Positions 33,355-42,409 of a DNA stretch of 64,000 nucleotides are shown piece by piece (position 1 is the first letter of the stretch; the number at the start of each line of letters is the position of its first letter). The notes under the pieces were generated by a model. The model ran no database searches and had not been told where the DNA came from. It worked only from the letters and a program-made list of their open reading frames with translations. The stretch is from assembly GCA_963746255.1 (NCBI GenBank), contig CAVVAJ010000009.1:1550001-1614000 (forward strand), written 5' to 3'. The translations under genes were made by a program, and so were the position numbers. The DNA comes from DAOVXM01 sp963746255. GTDB taxonomy: Bacteria; Chloroflexota; Anaerolineae; Anaerolineales; UBA4823.

Positions 33355-34356
33355 ATGGATCTAGATGCAGTGTTACCGTTAGTGCCGCTTAATGAGGTCG
33401 AGCCAATCGCCAGGGCAGCAGAAGATGTCGGGTTCAAGGCTTTGTGGTCAGCAGAAACGATCCATAACCCCTTCTTGCCGGGAGCGATTATCGCAGTCAA
33501 GACTGAAAGACTGCGATTTGGGACCTCCATAGCAGTGTCTTTTGCGCGCAGCCCCACAACCTTGGCTTATACAGCCTGGGATTTGTCGCAGGCATCCAAT
33601 GGGCGGTTTATTCTTGGATTGGGGACTCAGGTGAAGGCACACATTGTCAGGCGTTTCGGGATGCCATGGCCCGATTCCGTTGTTGGTAAGCTGCGTGAAC
33701 AAATAGGGGCAATGCGTGCATTATGGCAGAGCTGGCAGACTGGCGAGCGCCTCAACTACCGGGGCGACTACTACAAACTGACCTTGATGGCACCATTTTT
33801 CAACCCTGGCCCAATAAAACACCCTGATATCCCAATATATATTGCCGGAGTGAATACTGGTTTAGCGCGCTTGGCTGGCGAGGTAGCAGATGGCTTCTTG
33901 GTGCATCCGTTCCATTCCAGAGAATATCTGCAGCAAGTGCTAAAGCCTGCGATAGCGGCTGGCGCTGATATTGTGCAGCGCGATGATACCGAAATAAAGC
34001 TGTCGGCAACCGTGTTTGTCATCTCAGACCCAGAAGATGAGATTTTTGTACGATCTCAGCTGTCTTTCTATGCCTCGACACCGTCTTATCGTCCTGTGAT
34101 GGCGCTGCACGGCTGGGAAGATACGGCAGAACGACTTTCTGGGTTCGCTGCCCGGGGAAAATGGGAAGAGATGCCTAGTTTGATATCGGATGAGATGCTG
34201 GCGACCTTTGCAGTGATAACTGACCGTGATCATTTACCGCAATCGCTGGCAGCTCGCTATGAGGGATTGGTGGATCGGATATCTTTATACAAACCATACG
34301 TTCCGGGTGAACGAGATGAGTTTTGGCAAGTGTTGGTGGACGGCTTTCGAAAGTAA
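33355..34356 (+). CDS. LLM-class flavin-dependent oxidoreductase (probably F420-dependent)
   Basis: A 333-aa luciferase-like monooxygenase-fold protein: GFKALWSAETIHNPFLPG, FGTSIAVSFARSP, LGLGTQVKAH and VADGFLVHPFHS. The pattern fits the F420-dependent class found in actinobacteria and Chloroflexota. The substrate is unknown. I prefer ATG 33355 to an upstream start at 33280, which would overlap the peptidase gene by about 45 bp and adds residues unlike the family. Confidence 0.8.
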   Translation: MDLDAVLPLVPLNEVEPIARAAEDVGFKALWSAETIHNPFLPGAIIAVKTERLRFGTSIAVSFARSPTTLAYTAWDLSQASNGRFILGLGTQVKAHIVRRFGMPWPDSVVGKLREQIGAMRALWQSWQTGERLNYRGDYYKLTLMAPFFNPGPIKHPDIPIYIAGVNTGLARLAGEVADGFLVHPFHSREYLQQVLKPAIAAGADIVQRDDTEIKLSATVFVISDPEDEIFVRSQLSFYASTPSYRPVMALHGWEDTAERLSGFAARGKWEEMPSLISDEMLATFAVITDRDHLPQSLAARYEGLVDRISLYKPYVPGERDEFWQVLVDGFRK

Positions 34357-34374
34357 TAGCAGCAGTTTAAATCA

Positions 34375-35046
34375 ATGGATAATATGGCCTTTTCCGCAGC
34401 TGAACGTGAGCGCATGGTAGTTGACCATCTGATCGGGCGCGATATACGCGACCCGCGTGTATTGGATGCAATGCGTGCGGTTCCCCGGCATGCATTTGTT
34501 CCAGAGGATTATCGCCATCTTGCGTATTCAGATGGACCGCTCCCCATCGGAGAGGGGCAAACCATCTCTCAGCCTTATATTGTTGCGCTTATGACCCAGT
34601 TGCTCTCTCTAGAAGGGTCTGAAAAAGTGCTGGAGGTTGGTACCGGTTCGGGTTACCAGGCTGCCATCCTGGCCTATCTAGTAGCTGAAGTTCACACTGT
34701 CGAAAGACATGGGCAATTGGCAGATAATGCCCGCTCATTGCTTGGCGACCTTGGCTATAAAAATGTTCATGTCCACCTCGGAGACGGTTCTCAAGGTTGG
34801 TACGCTGCTGCGCCATATGATGCAGTAATAGTTACGGCAGCCGCACCAGAAGTGCCGCCTTTACTGCTGGAGCAGCTGGCGGAAGGTGGGCGCTTGGTTA
34901 TACCGGTCGGCAGCCGGTTCAACCAAGCGCTGCAGCTCTGGCGCCGGACAGATAATGATTTCACTCATGACGAATTGACGCCGGTTGCTTTTGTACCGTT
35001 GATGGGTAAATACGGCTGGGATAAAAAGCGTTGGGGAGGTTTTTGA
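34375..35046 (+). CDS. pcm: Protein-L-isoaspartate O-methyltransferase
   Basis: A 223-aa SAM-dependent methyltransferase repairing isoaspartyl residues. Motif I is VLEVGTGSGYQAAIL. The Pcm signature RAVPRHAFVPEDYRHLAYSDGPLPIGEGQTISQPYI (residues 35-70) is clear. It closes a plus-strand run and is followed by a strong hairpin. Confidence 0.92.
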   Translation: MDNMAFSAAERERMVVDHLIGRDIRDPRVLDAMRAVPRHAFVPEDYRHLAYSDGPLPIGEGQTISQPYIVALMTQLLSLEGSEKVLEVGTGSGYQAAILAYLVAEVHTVERHGQLADNARSLLGDLGYKNVHVHLGDGSQGWYAAAPYDAVIVTAAAPEVPPLLLEQLAEGGRLVIPVGSRFNQALQLWRRTDNDFTHDELTPVAFVPLMGKYGWDKKRWGGF

Positions 35047-35073
35047 AAATTTCAGCAGTAATTGATTAATCGA

Positions 35074-35106
35074 AATAGGGCCGGTATCATCGGCCCTATT
35101 TATGTT
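35074..35106. terminator. Terminator between pcm and rnj (possibly bidirectional)
   Basis: AATAGGGCCG (35074-35083) pairs perfectly with CGGCCCTATT (35091-35100), loop of seven. On the plus strand TTATGTTTT follows; on the minus strand TTTCGATTAAT follows. It can serve both convergent genes. Confidence 0.75.
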
Positions 35107-35158
35107 TTAGAGTCTCTCATGGTTCAGTGATCAGCAACTGGCATGTAGGAGATGATGA

Positions 35159-36817
35159 TTATGCTCGGGCTTTTTCCGCCTGGCTGATTGTGACAAACAC
35201 CATCGGGCGTCGTTTTGTCTTGCTGTAGAAGAATGATTTCAGGGTTTGCTGAAGATCAGATTGCAGCCTGCCGTTGCTGGCGCAGTTGATGGCGTCAGTA
35301 ACGATTGTGCGGGTCTCGTCCAACAGGTCGTCAGCCTCACGTGAGTAGACGAAGCCACGGGTGATGATTTCCGGCTCGTCTAGCAGCTGGCATGTACTCG
35401 CATCCATCATCAAGTTCACAAGCACAAACCCATCGCGGGCGAGTATTTCTCGTTCTCGGACCACGCTTGGGCCGATTTCACCGACACCTGCGCCGTCAAC
35501 GAAGACATAGCCTCCTGGTAGCCGTTTACCAATCTTCATCTCATCATCCACGAAATCAACAATGTTGCCATTTTCAACCACGGCAATCCGTTCATCTGGG
35601 ATGCCAATCTCCCGCGCCAAGGCAGCATGCTGTTTAAGGTGTCTTAATTCTCCGTGAATGGGGATGAAGTATTTAGGCTTAACCAGGTGCAGCAACAGTT
35701 TCATCTCTTCCTGGCTGGCATGCCCCGAGACATGCACCGGTGCGATTGCCTCGTAAATCACATAAGCGCCGCGCCGGAAAAGACGGTTGATCGTGCGGCT
35801 GATGCTCTCCTCGTTCCCCGGGATGGGGTGTGATGAGAGCACGATGGTGTCGCCGGGGATGACATCAAACAAGCGGTTTGTACCAGTTGACAGCCGGCCC
35901 AAGATCGAAGTGGGTTCTCCTTGGGTGCCAGTCGTCATCAAGGTTACTTGTTTGGCAGGCATATTCAAGGCTTGGTCGATCGTGACGATCAGATCGTCGG
36001 GTATGTCTAAATACCCCAACTTGCGAGCCATTTTTGCGTTTTCCACCATGCTCATACCTGCAAACGCTAATTTTCGTTGATGCCGTTGGGCGGCGTTCGC
36101 TACCTGCTGCATGCGTGAAATCAGTGATGCAAAACTGGAGATGATGATACGCCCTTCTGCAGTTCGAAATACCTCGTCAAAAGCAGGATCAATCACCCTT
36201 TCGGATGGTGTCCAACCTGGTTTGTCGGCATTGGTCGAATCAGCTAACAGGGCTAACACCCCTCGCCCAGCAAATTCGGCCAATTTGGCATAATCAGTCG
36301 GCCAATTGTCCACTGGTGTATGGTCAAACTTATAGTCTCCGGTATGCACAACTAGGCCAGCTGGGGTTGTGATCCCCAACCCGACTCCATCAGGTATGGA
36401 GTGGCAGACATGAAAAAACTCCACCTGGAATGGTCCTATCTGTACCTGCTCGCCCGCATTCACGGTCACAAGCTGGGTTTTGTCCAATAATCCGCCGCGC
36501 GATAATTTGATCTCGAGTAAACCACGCGTAAGCGGAGTTGCATAAATCGGGGCATTGATTTGCTCAATTATGTGTTTGATGGCACCAGTGTGATCCTCAT
36601 GACCATGGGTGACGATGATACCGCGCACTTTGTGCCGGTTTTCAATCAAATAACTAAAGTCGGGAACGATATAATCAATTCCTAACATGTCATTTTCCGG
36701 GAACATCAGACCAGTATCTACCACGAGAATGTTTTCGCCGTACTCGTAGACCATCATGTTCTTACCAACTTCCCCTAAGCCCCCCAGGGGAATAATTCGA
36801 AACTTCTTATTACTCAT
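35159..36817 (-). CDS. rnj: Ribonuclease J
   Basis: A 552-aa metallo-beta-lactamase/beta-CASP ribonuclease for 5'-to-3' exonucleolytic and endonucleolytic mRNA decay and rRNA maturation. The zinc motif is VTHGHEDHTGA; PLGGLGEVGKNMMVYE opens the protein; LSSHPIPGNE and HVSGHASQEE are beta-CASP motifs; HGELRHLKQH is near residue 400. Start ATG 36817 has AAAGGA six bases upstream. A perfect 8-bp hairpin and a candidate structured RNA lie in the sequence upstream. Confidence 0.93.
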   Translation of the reverse strand: MSNKKFRIIPLGGLGEVGKNMMVYEYGENILVVDTGLMFPENDMLGIDYIVPDFSYLIENRHKVRGIIVTHGHEDHTGAIKHIIEQINAPIYATPLTRGLLEIKLSRGGLLDKTQLVTVNAGEQVQIGPFQVEFFHVCHSIPDGVGLGITTPAGLVVHTGDYKFDHTPVDNWPTDYAKLAEFAGRGVLALLADSTNADKPGWTPSERVIDPAFDEVFRTAEGRIIISSFASLISRMQQVANAAQRHQRKLAFAGMSMVENAKMARKLGYLDIPDDLIVTIDQALNMPAKQVTLMTTGTQGEPTSILGRLSTGTNRLFDVIPGDTIVLSSHPIPGNEESISRTINRLFRRGAYVIYEAIAPVHVSGHASQEEMKLLLHLVKPKYFIPIHGELRHLKQHAALAREIGIPDERIAVVENGNIVDFVDDEMKIGKRLPGGYVFVDGAGVGEIGPSVVREREILARDGFVLVNLMMDASTCQLLDEPEIITRGFVYSREADDLLDETRTIVTDAINCASNGRLQSDLQQTLKSFFYSKTKRRPMVFVTISQAEKARA

Positions 36818-36848
36818 TTTTTCCTTTGTTATAGTAGTTGTTATCAAT

Positions 36849-36874
36849 ATAATGCACCCTTTCGTCTGCATTAT
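36849..36874 (-). promoter_or_regulatory. Hairpin in the rnj 5' untranslated region
   Basis: ATAATGCA pairs perfectly with TGCATTAT across a ten-base loop GACGAAAGGG, 31 bases upstream of the rnj start codon. It could control mRNA stability or serve as an autoregulatory site. Confidence 0.5.
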
Positions 36875-36984
36875 GTAATTTTATAATATTTAAACCCAAT
36901 CCTGGGCTACGTTCGTCCTGTGAAAATTCAATAACGACAATGCCTGGTAAGGTTTGTATATAAGTTTTGAACCGCCAACTTAAT

Positions 36985-37182
36985 AAAAAAACCTGGCGGG
37001 AGACAAACCATCGGTTTGCTCTAACCGGCCAGGGCTTACTGTTACTCGTTGAAGCTGCCACGGATAATAGGGTAGATTCACTTCCCTATGGAGAGTGTTT
37101 GTTTCAATGTAACTAAGTGAAGCCCGGAAAACCGGCCGGGCTAGATCTCCCTATCATAGATTGATAGATTGATTTGCTAACG
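36985..37182 (-). ncRNA. Candidate structured RNA of about 200 nt upstream of rnj (6S-like rod or attenuated leader)
   Basis: The stretch has its own promoter (37189-37217) and ends in a terminator: CCTGGC (37033-37028) with GCCAGG (36997-36992), then seven U. In between, the RNA can fold into one long interrupted rod: GGGAGA (from 37151) with TCTCCC (to 36998); CTAGCCCGGCC (from 37144) with TGGCCGGTTAG (37031-37021); GGGCTT with AAGCCC; GTTAC with GTAAC; TTGAA with TTCAA; capped by an ATAGGG/CCCTAT hairpin. A CAAACC-GAT-GGTTTG hairpin sits on the 3' side. Size and shape resemble 6S RNA. Because CTGGCC is shared between rod and terminator, a riboswitch-like leader of rnj is the alternative. 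It lacks tmRNA, SRP or RNase P signatures. Confidence 0.5.
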
Positions 37183-37188
37183 GTGTGG

Positions 37189-37217
37189 ATTCTAGCACGT
37201 ATTGCGATTTTTGTCAA
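37189..37217 (-). promoter_or_regulatory. Promoter of the candidate RNA / rnj
   Basis: TTGACA (37217-37212) and TAGAAT (37194-37189) are spaced 17 bp. Transcription should start near 37182. Confidence 0.75.
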
Positions 37218-37275
37218 AGAATGTTAAAAACTATGAAATAATTCTAATAAATATTGTACGATTCTTTTTCGCAGG

Positions 37276-37314
37276 TAATAAAAAAACGAGGTTTGGCGTT
37301 CCCAAACCTCGTTT
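37276..37314 (-). terminator. Intrinsic terminator of groEL
   Basis: A perfect 13-bp stem (37284-37296 with 37302-37314, AAACGAGGTTTGG type) closes a five-base loop and is followed on the minus strand by a run of T from the A-run at 37280-37286. Confidence 0.88.
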
Positions 37315-37340
37315 ATGTTCTGTTTGATGCCAGTTCAATC

Positions 37341-38972
37341 TTAGTATTCAGGCATCGGGGGAGCCGCAGGCATATCCTTCTCAGGCACATCAGTTATAAG
37401 CGCTTCAGTTGTGAGGATCATTGCTGCGATCGAGGCAGCATTTGCTAGTGCCCCACGTGTAACCTTGGCAGGGTCAATCACGCCGTCTTTGACCATGTCC
37501 ACGTACTCTTCACTGAGCACGTTGTAGCCAATGTTGATGTTTTTCTTCTCAGCCTGAGCGCGGCGGACATTCTCCACGATCACAGAGCCATCTTTACCAG
37601 CATTCTCAGCGATCTTGCGCATGGGGACTTCTAACGCTTTGCGTACGATATTGACACCGATTTGAGCGTCGTCCGAGTCAACCTTCAAGTCTTTCACGGC
37701 ATCCATGGCGTTGATCAGCGCTACACCACCACCCGGGACAATGCCCTCTTCAACAGCGGCACGGGTTGCAGACAGTGCATCCTCAACACGATGCTTCTTC
37801 TCTTTGAGTTCAGTCTCCGTCGCAGCTCCGACGCGAATAATCGCAACGCCGCCAGAGAGTTTGGCTAACCGTTCCTGCAGTTTTTCCTGGTCGTAGTCGC
37901 TGGTGCTTTTATCGATTTCGATCCGGATCTGCTCAATACGGCCTTTAATCTGGCTGGTTTCACCCTTGCCACCGACGATAGTGGTGTCATCTTTTGTGGA
38001 GACGATTTTTTCTGCACGGCCAAGGTCTTCGACGGTTGCGCTTTCCAGTTTGCGGCCAGTTTCCTCAGAAATTACTGTGGCGCCAGTCAAGGTGGCGATA
38101 TCTTGCATCATGGCTTTGCGGCGGTCGCCAAAGCCTGGGGCTTTGACAGCCAACACATTGAGCATACCACGCAGCTTGTTCAAGACCAAGGTGGCAAGAG
38201 CTTCGCCATCGATGTCTTCGGCAACGATTACCAGCTCGCGTTTGCCAATCTGGACGAGTTTTTCGAGCAGCGGCACAATATCCTGCGCGGCGGAGATTTT
38301 CTTGTCATGCACCAGTATGTAGGCATCTTCAATTGCAGCTTCCATCTGTTCGGGATCGGTGATGAAGTAAGGCGAGATATAGCCGCGGTCGAACTGCATA
38401 CCTTCAACGTACTCAGTCTCAAACTCAAGGCCTTTCGACTCTTCCACAGTGATCACGCCGTCTTTACCGACTTTGTCCATAACTTCGGCGATGAGGTCAC
38501 CAATCGTGCGATCCTGAGCAGATATGGAGGCGACATTGGCGATTTCTTCTTTGGTTGTGATTTCAATTGCCTGGTCTTTAATCTTATCGGCTACGGCTAT
38601 GGTTGCGGCTTCGATGCCCCGCTTGAGCAGCATGGGGTTTGCCCCAGCGGCGAGGTTCTTCATGCCCTCGGTTACGATCGAGTGCGCTAAAACAGTTGAC
38701 GTTGTAGTTCCGTCGCCTGCGATATCGTTGGTCTTTGTGGCGGCTTCCTTGAGCAACTGCGCGCCCATATTCTCAAAGGGGTCTTCCAACTCGATTTCTT
38801 TCGCAACTGTCACACCGTCGTGAGTGATGGTCGGGGAGCCGAACTTGCGGTCAATGGCCACATTGCGGCCTTTGGGACCCAAGGTGGTCACGACGGCAGT
38901 TGACAGAAGATCCATACCTTTCTGAAGGCGGCGACGCGCCTCCTCGGAAAATGCTAATTGTTTTGCTGCCAT
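37341..38972 (-). CDS. groL: Chaperonin GroEL
   Basis: A 543-aa Hsp60 chaperonin that folds proteins with GroES. LGPKGRNVAIDRKFGSPTITHDGVTVAKEIELEDPFENMG and the ATP loop AGDGTTTSTVLA are near-consensus. The C-terminus ends AAPPMPEY and lacks the GGM repeats of proteobacterial GroEL. It lies 38 bp downstream of groES and ends in a strong terminator. Confidence 0.97.
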   Translation of the reverse strand: MAAKQLAFSEEARRRLQKGMDLLSTAVVTTLGPKGRNVAIDRKFGSPTITHDGVTVAKEIELEDPFENMGAQLLKEAATKTNDIAGDGTTTSTVLAHSIVTEGMKNLAAGANPMLLKRGIEAATIAVADKIKDQAIEITTKEEIANVASISAQDRTIGDLIAEVMDKVGKDGVITVEESKGLEFETEYVEGMQFDRGYISPYFITDPEQMEAAIEDAYILVHDKKISAAQDIVPLLEKLVQIGKRELVIVAEDIDGEALATLVLNKLRGMLNVLAVKAPGFGDRRKAMMQDIATLTGATVISEETGRKLESATVEDLGRAEKIVSTKDDTTIVGGKGETSQIKGRIEQIRIEIDKSTSDYDQEKLQERLAKLSGGVAIIRVGAATETELKEKKHRVEDALSATRAAVEEGIVPGGGVALINAMDAVKDLKVDSDDAQIGVNIVRKALEVPMRKIAENAGKDGSVIVENVRRAQAEKKNINIGYNVLSEEYVDMVKDGVIDPAKVTRGALANAASIAAMILTTEALITDVPEKDMPAAPPMPEY

Positions 38973-39010
38973 TATTTTGTTTCTCCTTCGTTTAATTTTC
39001 TAAAGCGGAA

Positions 39011-39310
39011 TTACTTGGTTTCAACAATTGCTAGTAGGTCGCTCTCTTTTAAGATGAGCAGTTTCTGACCCTCGACTTTGATCTCCGTACCAGCGTATTT
39101 CGCGAATAAGACTTTGTCTCCCGGGGCAACATCCATCGGGATGCGCTTCCCATCCTCATCGCGTTCACCTGGGCCTACAGAGAGAACAGTTCCCTTTTGT
39201 GGCTTCTCTTTTGCAGTCTCTGGAAGCACGATTCCACCAGCAGTGATTTCTTCCTGTTCTTCCGGTTCCACCACTACACGGTTTCCTAAGGGTTTTAGGG
39301 ACATAGACAT
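39011..39310 (-). CDS. groS: Co-chaperonin GroES
   Basis: A 99-aa Hsp10 starting at ATG 39310, with AGGAGG six bases upstream. LKPLGNRVVVEP, the mobile loop EEITAGGIVLPETAKEKPQ and the dome region GPGERDEDGKRIPM are typical. A longer reading from 39373 would run into the CIRCE operator and is rejected. Heat-shock control by HrcA is predicted. Confidence 0.96.
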   Translation of the reverse strand: MSMSLKPLGNRVVVEPEEQEEITAGGIVLPETAKEKPQKGTVLSVGPGERDEDGKRIPMDVAPGDKVLFAKYAGTEIKVEGQKLLILKESDLLAIVETK

Positions 39311-39362
39311 ATTAAACCTCCTGATAGATTTGGATTTGATTCCCTGTGGACATGATTTCAAG

Positions 39363-39389
39363 TTAGCACTCATTCGTATAGAGTGCTAA
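39363..39389. promoter_or_regulatory. CIRCE operator of groESL
   Basis: TTAGCACTC, nine bases, GAGTGCTAA: a perfect match to the CIRCE inverted repeat bound by the repressor HrcA, whose gene is at 45425. It lies just downstream of the -10. Confidence 0.97.
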
Positions 39390-39400
39390 CTTGTGACGAA

Positions 39401-39429
39401 ATGATACCTATTTTTGTCTAGTAAGTCAA
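39401..39429 (-). promoter_or_regulatory. Promoter of groESL
   Basis: TTGACT (39429-39424) and TATCAT (39406-39401) are spaced 17 bp on the minus strand, directly upstream of the CIRCE operator. Confidence 0.8.
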
Positions 39430-39541
39430 GGGGTTAAACACAAATTCTTATAAACTTCTGATATTTTCCCCGAGGTTGTTCAGGGTTGAGAACTCGTTGT
39501 CACAAACACGTATGAAGCGAGCCGTATCAATAATTGTTGGC

Positions 39542-40966
39542 TCAGCCCGTCATGGATTCGCCAACCTCTTCTGTCGGAGTAGGGAGAGCGGGTTCAGGGG
39601 TGGGGGCTGGGCTTTCAGAGGATGTACTTCCCAATTGCTTGCAAATCCCCTCGCTGTCTTCCACAATGCTCATCAGGATTGGGTCATCCGGATAATCTGC
39701 GCGTACCTGATCCAACACCGACTGTGCTTCGCTGCAGTAATTCTGATTGGGACGGCTGAGAAATGCAAGTACTGTCCCATATTCAACATAATAGTAGGCA
39801 ACGGTTAAGTTCGTCAAATCTAGACCTTCCACTGCAGAGCCGCCGACTTCATTTTCTTCCGCTGAACAGCCCAAAACCGCACATTTTAAGACGGGCATCG
39901 CCCCTTCATAATTGCGGGAACGGATGTAGATGATGCCTAATTGGCCATATGTGTTGGCGTTGGTCGGATCAAAAGCTAAAGCACTTTCTGCATTCCGAGC
40001 GGCAATGAAGAATTCACCTTGCTGGGCATACGTCTTGGCAATCTCAATGTTGGGTATCGGGTTGTTGACCCCAAGCTGCTTGTTGATTTCAGCCGCGTTA
40101 GCAAAATATTCTAACGCTTGGTCATACAGCTTCAGGCTGAGGTAATTGCGGCCAATATAGACGTACAGAAAGGTCAGGTTTGGGTTGATTTCGGTTGCGC
40201 GCAGGTATTGTTTGATCGCGCTGTTGTACTGACCAAGGGATTCGAGCACTGTACCGTAGACGCGGTGGGCATCCATTGAGTCAGGCGAGATGGATACCGC
40301 TTTGGCAGCGTTTTGTTCAGCCTGTGACCATTTTTGCTGATCCAAAAGTACTTCAGCGTAGTAAGCCAAGGCCAAACCGTTTTCGGGATCCAAGCCATAC
40401 GCCCGTACAGCCTCGCTTTCTGCTTCCAGCAGCAGATTCTGGCGTTCCTCTTCAGAGATCAATGGACTCGAGGCGTACCAGTCTAGCACGAAGGCGTAGA
40501 CAGCCCGGATGGTGCTGTCGTCGGGGCTTAGTTCCAGTGCTTTTTCAATCGAGTTGCGCGCTTTCTGTAGGCGTGTGAGCCGCTCGGAATCATTGCTGAG
40601 CATCGTGATTGAGTAAGCTTCAATCCGGGCTTTTTCTGCCCACGCATGTGCATTCCCGGGGTCAACCTGCAGGGCGCGTTCGTAGGTGTCGATAGCATCA
40701 TAACGCGCCGGGGTGGGGTCTGGGGGGTCTGGGTCATATAGTTTACCGGCTTGAAAATAGGCTTGTGCCTCTTGGATATAGGAGCCAGCAATCCGTGTGG
40801 GTGTGGGAGTTGGTTCCAATACGGGTTTTATTTCTCCACCCTCAATTTGCATTAATACCCAAATGCCTGCCATGATCAGGGCAATCCACAGCATCACGCG
40901 GTATGGATTGTAGCCTGCTTTTTGCGGGCGGAAGGTGGGGCGTTTACCTTTGAGATCGCGGTCCAT
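39542..40966 (-). CDS. Membrane-anchored TPR protein
   Basis: This 474-aa protein has a short basic N-terminus, a membrane helix at about 25-41 (MLWIALIMAGIWVLMQI), a PTPTPT linker, and at least six TPR-like repeats (for example LAYYAEVLLDQQKWSQAEQNAAKAV). It ends with a Pro/Glu-rich tail. It is a paralogue of the next gene downstream in coordinates (41051-42307) and both share the same strand. It may scaffold an extracytoplasmic complex; the function is unknown. Confidence 0.7.
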   Translation of the reverse strand: MDRDLKGKRPTFRPQKAGYNPYRVMLWIALIMAGIWVLMQIEGGEIKPVLEPTPTPTRIAGSYIQEAQAYFQAGKLYDPDPPDPTPARYDAIDTYERALQVDPGNAHAWAEKARIEAYSITMLSNDSERLTRLQKARNSIEKALELSPDDSTIRAVYAFVLDWYASSPLISEEERQNLLLEAESEAVRAYGLDPENGLALAYYAEVLLDQQKWSQAEQNAAKAVSISPDSMDAHRVYGTVLESLGQYNSAIKQYLRATEINPNLTFLYVYIGRNYLSLKLYDQALEYFANAAEINKQLGVNNPIPNIEIAKTYAQQGEFFIAARNAESALAFDPTNANTYGQLGIIYIRSRNYEGAMPVLKCAVLGCSAEENEVGGSAVEGLDLTNLTVAYYYVEYGTVLAFLSRPNQNYCSEAQSVLDQVRADYPDDPILMSIVEDSEGICKQLGSTSSESPAPTPEPALPTPTEEVGESMTG

Positions 40967-41050
40967 AGTCGTGGATATTTATTGAGCGGGAGTATTTGAC
41001 CGAGGTGAGTTCACCATGCTGCTGATCGATCGATAGGTGGTGTAAGCTGA

Positions 41051-42307
41051 TTAGGGGGTCGGAGTTGGTTCGGGTTCTTCGGTGGGTTCCAGCCCTTCGA
41101 TCGGTTCATCAAGATTCTCCTGGCATAGTGCAATGCCTGCCTGCGCATTTTCTACCGCTAGTTCGTAGTCGGGAACGCCGCTTAATAGGGCTTGGAAGAC
41201 CGGTACAGCTTCCGCGCAGCGGTTGCTTTTCGCTAATGCGAACCCGTAAAACCAGTAATATTGGGGGACAGTTGTGTAATCTAACGGTATACCCTCAACA
41301 ACGACACCCTCCTCAGTTGTTCCGCCATGGACAACTAACCCCAACGCCGGAATAGCTTTTGCTAGTTCCTGATTACGGTAGTACATAACGCCCAGATTGC
41401 CCCACAATCTTGTGTTGCTAGGCTCAACTTTAACGGTTTGTTCGGCATACTGGACTGCTTTCCCGAACTGGCCTTCATTGGCGTATGCCAGCGAAATTTC
41501 TGTTGGCGCAATTGGGGAGTCCGGGTTGAGGGCGAAGGCAGTAAGCAGCTCCTCTACGGCCAGATCATTTTCGCCGTTGAGGCGATAAGCAAAACCGAGG
41601 CTCAAATGCAGGTCAGCAATTTTATCGTTTATCGCGATGGCAGTTTTAAACTCCTGGATCGCTTCATCGACGTTTTGTGTGCTCAACAGGACGAGGCCTC
41701 GTGCGCGGTGTGTTTCCAGCAGGTTAGGATCGAGGCGCATCGCCGCTTTAGATTCCTCAATCGCTTTGTCGATATCACCAAAATCGCCTTTGTTTATCAA
41801 TATCTCTGCATAATACGCTCGCGCGAGCGCATTGTTTGGGTCAAGTTCTACTGCTTTCTTAATGGCAGCTTCGGCAGCCAGATGGTCCTCTAATTGGCTG
41901 TGAGCCCATGCTTGAACAGCATGTGCCAGCGGGTTATTGGGATTTTTGAGCAGTGCATTCTGCGTGTTGACAATTGCTTCTTCATAATCGCCGGAAAAAG
42001 CCTGTGCGTGTGCCAACGCGACGTAAATCGCTGGGTTATTCGGATCGGCTACGATGGCCTGCTTATAGGATGCGATCGATTGAGGGAGTTTCCCTTGGGC
42101 GTAATTTTGCTCAGCTTCATTGAGGAACGACTCAGGACTGCGGGTAGGAGTTGCTGTCGGAATGAACAGCGGTGGGGTAGCAGGAACGACAACTTGGTTG
42201 AGATAAAAAAATATGCCAATCAGCCCTAGCAGGAGCAGAATCCGCCAGGGGCTCGAATGCTTCTTCGGGCGTTTTGTCATGTTCCAGCGATTTCCCTTAA
42301 GATACAT
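41051..42307 (-). CDS. Membrane-anchored TPR protein
   Basis: A 418-aa protein with one N-terminal membrane helix (WRILLLLGLIGIFFYL), a PTATPTRSP linker, and about seven TPR repeats (AEQNYAQGKLPQSIASYKQAIVADPNNPAIYVALAHA is the first, at about 65-100), then a Pro/Thr/Glu tail. A promoter ends six bases before ATG 42307, giving a leaderless mRNA; alternatively ATG 42280 is used with AAGGGA ten bases upstream. Cotranscription with the TPR gene at 39542-40966 is likely (84-bp gap). Confidence 0.7.
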   Translation of the reverse strand: MYLKGNRWNMTKRPKKHSSPWRILLLLGLIGIFFYLNQVVVPATPPLFIPTATPTRSPESFLNEAEQNYAQGKLPQSIASYKQAIVADPNNPAIYVALAHAQAFSGDYEEAIVNTQNALLKNPNNPLAHAVQAWAHSQLEDHLAAEAAIKKAVELDPNNALARAYYAEILINKGDFGDIDKAIEESKAAMRLDPNLLETHRARGLVLLSTQNVDEAIQEFKTAIAINDKIADLHLSLGFAYRLNGENDLAVEELLTAFALNPDSPIAPTEISLAYANEGQFGKAVQYAEQTVKVEPSNTRLWGNLGVMYYRNQELAKAIPALGLVVHGGTTEEGVVVEGIPLDYTTVPQYYWFYGFALAKSNRCAEAVPVFQALLSGVPDYELAVENAQAGIALCQENLDEPIEGLEPTEEPEPTPTP

Positions 42308-42313
42308 ACGATC

Positions 42314-42343
42314 ATATTACCATTTTCACAAATAGGGCGTCAA
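42314..42343 (-). promoter_or_regulatory. Promoter of the TPR gene pair
   Basis: TTGACG (42343-42338) and TAATAT (42319-42314) are spaced 18 bp. The -10 ends six bases before ATG 42307. Confidence 0.7.
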
Positions 42344-42409
42344 TACATTCAGGGATTAGCGTTTGGTGAGCGCTAGTATGGGTTATAAGTCTTGTGGTGA
42401 TCCAGCTAC

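Noticed and set aside
36985..37182. Structured RNA as tmRNA, SRP RNA or RNase P RNA
   Set aside because: No tRNA-like acceptor and tag frame, no SRP GGAAG-type tetraloop domain, and no RNase P core motifs are present. A T-box is also unlikely: no T-box consensus sequence.
39363..39389. The groESL inverted repeat as a transposon end
   Set aside because: It matches the CIRCE operator exactly and recurs upstream of hrcA; no transposase gene is present.
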